From Caldifarciminota bacterium (GTDB taxonomy: Bacteria > Hydrothermota > E44-bin80): 12,875 nt of DNA. The stretch is taken from contig JAGMEZ010000326.1 of NCBI GenBank assembly GCA_023127905.1, positions 1 through 12,875 on the forward strand. The letters run 5' to 3'. The notes beneath the pieces are model-generated. The model was not told the origin of the DNA. It saw only the letters and a list, made by a program, of their open reading frames with translations, and searched no databases. How positions within the stretch are numbered: the first letter of the stretch is position 1; every line of letters starts with the position of its first letter. Of the stretch, positions 7,041-12,875 are shown piece after piece. The translations under genes were made by a program, and so were the position numbers.

Positions 7041-10000
7041 TTAAAATTGTCCTGTTATTTTCGACGAAATCATGTGAGTAGAAGAACCCTCAAACGGAAT
7101 TGTAGATTCATAATCAAATTGTAAATATAAAAATTCGAAAAGGTTCATGTTTAAACCAATTCCAGGAATAATTGAGTAGCTAATTTCATTCAACGTACTT
7201 CTCCAACGGGTTCCTCCAATATTTATCCTCATATATGATTTTGAACTGAATCTCAACAGGGTTTCTAAATTCCCCTTTAGTTCAGAGTTATTTATCCTTG
7301 CTATCAGATAATTATCTTCATCAAAATGATAATTGGAACTCAGCTTTGTTCTCAGCAATGCAGACCACGGTTTACTCCATTCACCATATATGTTCTGAAC
7401 CGTATGTTCAGGGTAGCTTTTTGCAATTCTACGATCCCATGAAGTAATAAAAAACCCGAAATTTCCAGGTTCAAATTCAACCTTAATTTCATCTCTAACT
7501 GTTGGCTTTAATTCTGAGAGAGAATAATAAGAAATTGCACTCTTACTCAAGGTTCGTTTTCCCCATATTACAATATCGGAAAATGGTGACAATTGTAGTG
7601 AACCATAATAATTATTGACGTTACTGATACTCGAAAGTGAACCGTCTTCGGTGGGGTTAATTACTATTCCTTTCTTTTTATAATTAGCAGGGAGCTCTTC
7701 GATATACTCTTCAAAATTTCTACCTACTCCGAAAGAAAAGTTCACAACACTCAATTGAGAGTACCAGCGTCCTGGCGCAATGTTCAGATTGTTGTAGAAG
7801 TAATTCTTCAGCGTTAGATCCTGTAACATATCAATATAATAGGTTGTCGAACGAAGATTATAATTTCCCGAATAATAAAGACCAGGTATTACATCAATGT
7901 TTAATATTCCGCGAATTTCATCATCGTACCTTTCCTTCAGATTATTATAATAAGAATTATTGCCGCGGAAGTAGATATCTCCAGAAAAAGGAAAAGGTAA
8001 GGCAAAGTTTGCATTTATTATATATTCCAATTCTTTTTTCCTATTTTCTTCGTCTAAGTCCACGTTTACATTTTTGAAAACAGAATTTAGTTTTATTTTC
8101 ATCTTCAGTACCTGGAAATTATAGTTCGTATTAACTTGAATTTTATCCTTTTCATAATCTGGTAGGTAGTCTTTTCCAAAAAGAATATAACCATTAGGCA
8201 ATGCTGGGTTCAAATAATTAATTTTGCAATAGGAGTACAGTATACCATGCTCAGTATCTAAAGAATCAATATGGAGCTCCTTTTTGATTTTCCCATCCAA
8301 TCTTACATAGTATCCTGGTTCGATACCAATGAGAGCTGAGCCTCCGTGCTTCAATTTTCCATATCTTCTTTCATTTACTCCGAACGATTCAAAATATTTT
8401 GAAAAACCTTTGTATTCGGTATTAAGGCTTAATATCTTATATTTTGCAATCAGAGTATAAGCCTGTGCCCATTCTTTTTCACTATTAATTGCAATCTGTG
8501 GTATTAATTTTACATCTTTATCACCATGAGATCCAGTTTGCATTTTCCCTGAGAAATGAACAATTTTTTCTTCGTCAACAAAGGAAAAAGCGGGTGCAAA
8601 GTTAATGTTATTTCCGAATCTAAAATTTGGCTGGACCGAGAAAAAAAGATCTTCTCTATCCCTTTCTACAGAAGAATACTGAACTTCAATCTCGCTAAAA
8701 TCGGAAATGATATCCTCCTGCAGGAACAGAAGAACACCCGAAGTGTAATCAACAACATACTGTGTTCCGCGCGTCATTAATTCTCCATCTACAAATACGT
8801 TTTCACTTCCGATCTGGATTGGTTTATTTGAAAGATAAAAGAATACTGCCTCCGTAATGAATTGTATATCCATTGTATAAATATGACGAGTACTGTCATA
8901 AACTACATCAGGGAACGGTCTTGGCTGTGGAAATGACAAAAATCCCAGATCATGATTGATAAATTCTGCATCTATCTTATTGTCTTGATTATTATCAAGT
9001 CCAAATTCATTTAAGGGATGAACTTGACCAAGTGTATCTGATATCATCATGGAGAAGGAATTAGGAACAATATCAGGACCAATGATATAAACATTCTCCA
9101 ATTCTTTTCTCATAACCGTTTCAGACTGGATAACAATCTCATCTCTATTAAGCAATATAACAATAATTTCTGAATCATTCCGAGGATAGAGAAAATGAAT
9201 AATCCCTTTATTATAATCTATAAAATAATCAATACCATTTACGAGGACATCAAAATCCCCGGTAATCCCACCGATTGAATATCCAACTCTCGTATCAATC
9301 TTATTATTTGATGAATTCCTATCATCAATAAAAACTGTGTCAATACCTTTTTGCATTGTTTGTTCCACCGGGTAGATGTAATAGAAGACATTCTTCGTGT
9401 AGTATGTATCGAACAGGGTAAGTTCTTTCTCAATTTTTCTTCCTGTAAAAAAATCACTTCTCAACTGAGATTTCAAAACTCCGCCCTGTAAATCCATACT
9501 GTGTGATTTATATCTCAACTTTGTATTTCCACCAAAAGTAGAAAATTGAGGGATAAGTCCAAACTCATAGTATTCAGATTCCAGATATCCACCATTACAT
9601 TTATATAAAAAATCCTGATTAAGACCTCGGTATCCAAAACCGTACATAACCTGTTCTTTATCTGTATCATCATAATATAGCGAAACAAGCCTGTTACTAC
9701 TGTGTTGACTGATCAATTTCAGATTAATGTTCTCATAATCAGATCTCGAAGTTATGGAATTTGAAACTGAACGGGTTTCTGAATAGTATACACGTCCCTG
9801 GAGTTTTATGTCAGTATCCTTTATTAATCGAGCATGCGCACCTGCTTCATCCAGATAAAAAATTTTCTCTCTCCTCGGTGCAACAGGTTTATACGTTTCC
9901 ACATTCCAGGCTTCTGTTTGTGTATCCAGATATTCAATGTCATGCCGACTCACAACAAAAATAAATTTAGAATCCTGATACACATCAATAAGTGAATCTA

Positions 10001-10880
10001 TCTCAAGCCCGTTTCTTCGATTAAAAAACTTTCTGCTTCTTTCATGCCAGTTATATATAATAAGTCCTTCATTCGTTGCCATCAGGATATTTTGAGCATT
10101 CACAAAAATTCCATTGACATTCTGGAGTACTTCAATATCCCTGAACGTAATCCAGTTATCCCCTATTGGTTCATAAAGGTAGAGTTTTCCTTCACTCACC
10201 ACAAAGAGTGAATCATCCAGATTTGAATAATCATTAATTTTAATTGCCTTATATGTTGACCAACCTTCAATGTCTTTTTTATAGGAGGCAAAGGTTTCCT
10301 GCGAGAGAAACCAGATCCTACCAGGGGTATTAATAATGTGAGTATAATTGGATTTCGGCGCAGTTAACACCTCTTCTATTTTCTCAAACTCAAGGTTGTA
10401 TCTAACAATCCCGGAATCAGTGGCAAACCATATATAATTTTTTTCTAAAAATGCATCATTAATATCTAAATCAGAAATATCTTCCCATATTTCGGTATAT
10501 TTATCAAATCGTTTTATGCCAAATTCACCACCTACCCATACATACTTATCATCGAAGGCAAGTCCCTTGACCTTCCCGGTCAGGTCATAGGTTTGCCAGT
10601 CGTTGATCCTTATATCTGCAGAGGCAAGCCCACCAGGTGTTGCAACCCATAGTATGCCTTCATCAAATCCAATAATTTCTGCTAAGTTATCAGGTAACCC
10701 TGAAGCCTCGGTTATTCTGCCCCATTTTTCAGAATTCCGGTCAAACGTATAGATTCCATACTGGGTTGAAAAAAAGACAAACTCTGATGCATATATATCT
10801 GAAATTGCATCATAAATTATTGGTTGGTTATCAATACCTTTCTGAGGGAAACTTATGAGAAAAAATAAAAGTGCAATCAC
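7041..10880 (-). CDS. Large exported protein: N-terminal beta-propeller, SprA-like modules, C-terminal outer-membrane barrel
   Basis: A 1279-residue protein whose function I do not recognise. Residues 1-12 (MIALLFFLISFP) look like a very short signal sequence with no basic residue. Residues 20-330 form a propeller of seven or eight blades, marked by repeats of aromatic-Asp-x4-Trp (W53, W95, W132, W207, W243, W325) and strands such as LWVATPGGL, like the propellers of sensor proteins. Residues about 545-580 and 695-735 share a module of the form V-x-G-x-DY-x-x-DY-x-x-G-x-x-x-FL, and between them GLDNNQDNKID and GFLSFPQPRPF occur. This resembles modules of the Bacteroidetes surface protein SprA. 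From about 745 to the end, alternating aromatic/polar beta-strands lead to a final Phe (SSKITGQF), as in outer-membrane barrels. The GTG start overlaps the upstream stop (GTGA), and an in-frame TAA two codons before it excludes an earlier start. Confidence 0.75.
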   Translation of the reverse strand: MIALLFFLISFPQKGIDNQPIIYDAISDIYASEFVFFSTQYGIYTFDRNSEKWGRITEASGLPDNLAEIIGFDEGILWVATPGGLASADIRINDWQTYDLTGKVKGLAFDDKYVWVGGEFGIKRFDKYTEIWEDISDLDINDAFLEKNYIWFATDSGIVRYNLEFEKIEEVLTAPKSNYTHIINTPGRIWFLSQETFASYKKDIEGWSTYKAIKINDYSNLDDSLFVVSEGKLYLYEPIGDNWITFRDIEVLQNVNGIFVNAQNILMATNEGLIIYNWHERSRKFFNRRNGLEIDSLIDVYQDSKFIFVVSRHDIEYLDTQTEAWNVETYKPVAPRREKIFYLDEAGAHARLIKDTDIKLQGRVYYSETRSVSNSITSRSDYENINLKLISQHSSNRLVSLYYDDTDKEQVMYGFGYRGLNQDFLYKCNGGYLESEYYEFGLIPQFSTFGGNTKLRYKSHSMDLQGGVLKSQLRSDFFTGRKIEKELTLFDTYYTKNVFYYIYPVEQTMQKGIDTVFIDDRNSSNNKIDTRVGYSIGGITGDFDVLVNGIDYFIDYNKGIIHFLYPRNDSEIIVILLNRDEIVIQSETVMRKELENVYIIGPDIVPNSFSMMISDTLGQVHPLNEFGLDNNQDNKIDAEFINHDLGFLSFPQPRPFPDVVYDSTRHIYTMDIQFITEAVFFYLSNKPIQIGSENVFVDGELMTRGTQYVVDYTSGVLLFLQEDIISDFSEIEVQYSSVERDREDLFFSVQPNFRFGNNINFAPAFSFVDEEKIVHFSGKMQTGSHGDKDVKLIPQIAINSEKEWAQAYTLIAKYKILSLNTEYKGFSKYFESFGVNERRYGKLKHGGSALIGIEPGYYVRLDGKIKKELHIDSLDTEHGILYSYCKINYLNPALPNGYILFGKDYLPDYEKDKIQVNTNYNFQVLKMKIKLNSVFKNVNVDLDEENRKKELEYIINANFALPFPFSGDIYFRGNNSYYNNLKERYDDEIRGILNIDVIPGLYYSGNYNLRSTTYYIDMLQDLTLKNYFYNNLNIAPGRWYSQLSVVNFSFGVGRNFEEYIEELPANYKKKGIVINPTEDGSLSSISNVNNYYGSLQLSPFSDIVIWGKRTLSKSAISYYSLSELKPTVRDEIKVEFEPGNFGFFITSWDRRIAKSYPEHTVQNIYGEWSKPWSALLRTKLSSNYHFDEDNYLIARINNSELKGNLETLLRFSSKSYMRINIGGTRWRSTLNEISYSIIPGIGLNMNLFEFLYLQFDYESTIPFEGSSTHMISSKITGQF
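8990..8998 (-). other. Possible calcium-binding acidic loop in the large surface protein
   Basis: This marks part of the codons for residues 628-637, LDNNQDNKID. Asp/Asn fall at alternating positions (D629, N631, D633, then D637), as in dockerin or thrombospondin-type-3 calcium loops. A comparable Asp-rich turn before an FP-x-x-x-PF segment is seen in SprA-like modules. Binding is inferred, not shown. Confidence 0.3.
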
Positions 10881-12385
10881 TTGTTATCAATTATAAATCC
10901 CGAAGGAATATCCTCTACCTTTTTCTCGCATTCTCTTAATTTCTTTTTCTCTTCCGTTATATACGATCCAAAACGTTTTCGTTCTTCCCCAATAGAATAT
11001 ACCTGAATCGCTGATGGTCCTTCTATGGGACAACGCGACTCGCATAATCCACAGCCAGTACATATCCTTTCATCAACAAAAGGCCTGAGAATTGTTACAT
11101 CACGTACTGTCTCATTGAGAGAACTTATAGCATTGTATTGACAGATTTCATCACATATTAAACAGACCTTATCTTGCTCCCATGCAATACACCTGCTTCT
11201 GTCGATGACAGCGGACCCCATTTTTGCATACGTTTTTTCCTCAAGAGATAGTTTTCTTATTGCTGACGTTGGACATACCTGCCCGCACATATTACAGTTT
11301 TTTTCACAACCACCAATAACTGGAACGAGTCTCGGTGTCCACAGTCCATTAACTCCAGCTTCAAAAAGGCAGGGCTGAAGTCCATTTGTTGGACAAATTT
11401 TCATACACATACCACAATGTACGCAGGCATTTAAAAAATCTGGCTCTGGGATTGACCCCGGAGGTCTGATTAATCTTTTTGACAGGTCGGAATGAATTAA
11501 AAACCTTGATAAGGGTGCAGCAAGAAAACCTGTGCCAATTGCAGTTATTATATGTCTCCTTTTTATATCAAAAGATACAAAGGACATATGGAGTTTGTAT
11601 CTAATGACACTCTGAGGACACTCGTGTTGACACCTGAGACAATCAATACACTCCGCAGAATCGATTTTCTTCATCTCGAAATCAATCGCTCCAGTTGGAC
11701 ATACACTACCGCATATGCCACATTCTGTACAACCTTCAAGAAACGTAACCTTAAACAATGAGAATTTTGAAATAATTGCTAACATTCCACCCAAAGGACA
11801 CAGATTTCTGCACCAGAACCGCGGGGTAATAAAACCCAACCCAAGAATTATAGCAAATATAATGAGTGCAAGAACCGTTTCTGTATAGACTGCAGGTGTC
11901 AATGCGGTAAAAATACCAATTATATATGTGATTACTGGATAAATAATTAGTGTTAAAGAACGTTCAAGGATAGAAAGCGGATCAAAAAAATGGACAAACG
12001 AACTCCCAATAATTGCAGAAAGAACAAGAAAAAGAAGTATTAAGTATTTTCCGTTCTTAGGAGATATCTTTTTTTCTTTTCTTTTTATGAATGAATCGAA
12101 AATATCGATTGTGGTTCCCAACGGGCAGATGAATCCGCAGAAAAAACGACCAAAAATAAAGGTTCCAACAATCAGAAATAGAGACACCAGAGCAGATGTA
12201 ACAAGTGTCCTGTACGCAATACTTAGAACAATTAGAATTAACGGGTCAAATCTGAAAAAGAGATTTTGGAATATAACATCCTGACCGTATTTCGTTTGAA
12301 TAAATAAAAAGATGAATGATACGAAAAAGAATATTTGAATTATCCATCTTCTTATTCTGTGTCTTTTAAATTTTTTTGCAGCCAC
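10877..12385 (-). CDS. Membrane iron-sulfur protein, NapH-NapG-like fusion with six [4Fe-4S] motifs
   Basis: A 502-residue protein for electron transfer at the inner membrane. Residues 1-190 hold about five membrane segments (near 14-31, 55-79, 112-131, 142-162, 169-187) and the NapH/NosR-type motifs CGFICPLG (C83, C87) and CRNLCPLG (C192, C196). Two ferredoxin motifs follow: C219/222/225/229 and C246/249/252/256. At 271-292 a KRRHIIT stretch plus hydrophobic segment resembles the twin-arginine signal of NapG, and four NapG/MauM-like cluster motifs follow: C321/324/327/331, C360/364/367/371, C399/408/411/415 and C442/445/448/452. The protein thus reads as NapH joined to NapG. It may take electrons from the quinone pool or pass them across the membrane; the true acceptor is unknown. 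The GTG start is preceded by AGAGG. It lies 38 bases after the DUF362 gene and overlaps the next gene by 4 bases. Confidence 0.88.
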   Translation of the reverse strand: MAAKKFKRHRIRRWIIQIFFFVSFIFLFIQTKYGQDVIFQNLFFRFDPLILIVLSIAYRTLVTSALVSLFLIVGTFIFGRFFCGFICPLGTTIDIFDSFIKRKEKKISPKNGKYLILLFLVLSAIIGSSFVHFFDPLSILERSLTLIIYPVITYIIGIFTALTPAVYTETVLALIIFAIILGLGFITPRFWCRNLCPLGGMLAIISKFSLFKVTFLEGCTECGICGSVCPTGAIDFEMKKIDSAECIDCLRCQHECPQSVIRYKLHMSFVSFDIKRRHIITAIGTGFLAAPLSRFLIHSDLSKRLIRPPGSIPEPDFLNACVHCGMCMKICPTNGLQPCLFEAGVNGLWTPRLVPVIGGCEKNCNMCGQVCPTSAIRKLSLEEKTYAKMGSAVIDRSRCIAWEQDKVCLICDEICQYNAISSLNETVRDVTILRPFVDERICTGCGLCESRCPIEGPSAIQVYSIGEERKRFGSYITEEKKKLRECEKKVEDIPSGFIIDNK

Positions 12386-12389
12386 TTAT

Positions 12390-12394
12390 CCTCT
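12390..12394 (-). promoter_or_regulatory. Ribosome binding site of the iron-sulfur fusion gene
   Basis: On the minus strand AGAGG (12394-12390) stands 4 bases before the GTG at 12385. It supports the GTG start; the nearby ATG further upstream is out of frame. It is the clearest Shine-Dalgarno sequence in a window where most starts have none. Confidence 0.5.
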
Positions 12395-12423
12395 GCATTT
12401 AACTAAAATTATTATGGGAAGTA

Positions 12424-12875
12424 CTAAACCTCAACCTTAATTATGTTCATTTTACCGGTATCTATCTCACCAAGCCCCAACTCTGATGCCTCAACAATAT
12501 ACTTTACCTTGTTACCGGTGAATGACTTGTCGTACCACTGGGTAATGCCTACGGTATATGAATCAACTGCGACTACATCAGTTCCAGCAATAACAGTATT
12601 TAGTTTAACTGTTTTTCCCGGACCACCCGGACCACCGCTTGTGAGCGCCCTCGTTGCATCAATGATTGTCAAATCGGGCATTATCACCGTAGCCAGTTCG
12701 GCAATTGCCCGGTGCAAATTTAGCCTGTGAAGGTGCCCTCTATCCCATACCAATCCCATCAGATTTTTTATTCCAAGGCTAACACCTGTGGCTGAGTGAG
12801 ACTTTGCAGTCGGAATATTAATAAGTTTATCAGCGGACTGGATTGCCTTTGCTACCTTAATGGTTTGCAATTCAC
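12424..12875 (-). CDS. DUF362 domain protein, C-terminal part (5' end outside window)
   Basis: The frame is open to the right window edge, so about 150 C-terminal residues of a longer protein are present; family members usually have 300 or more. The DUF362 core is clear: DKLINIPTAKSHSATGVSLG followed by KNLMGLVWDRG, with the Lys-x-His and Lys-Asn positions typical of the family. It goes on to a hydrophobic strand PDLTIIDATRAL, a Gly/Pro-rich turn SGGPGGPGK, and a Val/Asp strand VAVDSYTV. No ferredoxin motif is attached at this end, unlike some relatives. The family's biochemical role is unsettled. Genes for it commonly sit beside NapH/NapG-like iron-sulfur proteins, as here, which suggests a shared redox task (inference). 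The 38-base spacing to the next gene suggests one operon. Confidence 0.85.
   Translation of the reverse strand, partial: ELQTIKVAKAIQSADKLINIPTAKSHSATGVSLGIKNLMGLVWDRGHLHRLNLHRAIAELATVIMPDLTIIDATRALTSGGPGGPGKTVKLNTVIAGTDVVAVDSYTVGITQWYDKSFTGNKVKYIVEASELGLGEIDTGKMNIIKVEV

Overview
The window reads as an A+T-rich piece of an anaerobic, Gram-negative-type (two-membrane) bacterium. The diderm reading rests on a LolA-like periplasmic protein and on a 1279-residue protein that ends like an outer-membrane beta-barrel. The anaerobic reading rests on a CoA-acylating aldehyde dehydrogenase, an oxygen-sensitive type of acyl-CoA dehydratase activase, and a polyferredoxin membrane protein with six [4Fe-4S] sites. 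Several starts lack a clear Shine-Dalgarno sequence. I cannot assign a phylum from sequence alone; an uncultured lineage of the kind recovered in sediment metagenomes fits, but that is inference. Seven protein genes fill almost the whole window. No rRNA, tRNA, CRISPR array, insertion sequence or phage gene was seen.

Plus-strand half (1-6375). A CoA-acylating aldehyde dehydrogenase, cut by the left window edge, carries an unusual C-terminal linker plus amphipathic helix that resembles a bacterial-microcompartment encapsulation peptide. It is followed by a secreted LolA-like protein. After a 230-base A+T-rich gap holding a good sigma70-type promoter comes a 1368-residue single-chain acyl-CoA dehydratase activase-related protein. 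It has two tandem ASKHA ATPase domains, each with its own pair of cluster cysteines, then a Cys-rich hinge and a long DUF2229/HgdB-like region.

Minus-strand half (12875-6380). Reading leftwards from the right edge: the C-terminal part of a DUF362 protein, then a NapH/NapG-like fused membrane iron-sulfur protein. That gene is coupled by a 4-base stop/start overlap to a very large exported protein with an N-terminal seven- or eight-bladed propeller, SprA-like middle modules and a C-terminal barrel. Last comes a GNAT acetyltransferase with its own strong promoter. The two halves converge at 6375/6380, where a perfect A+T-rich palindrome spans both stop codons.

The first three minus-strand genes look like one unit joining a likely inner-membrane/periplasmic electron-transfer module to a cell-surface protein. 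This, the dehydrogenase tail and the tandem activase are the parts most worth following up. No function for the unit can be proved from the sequence.
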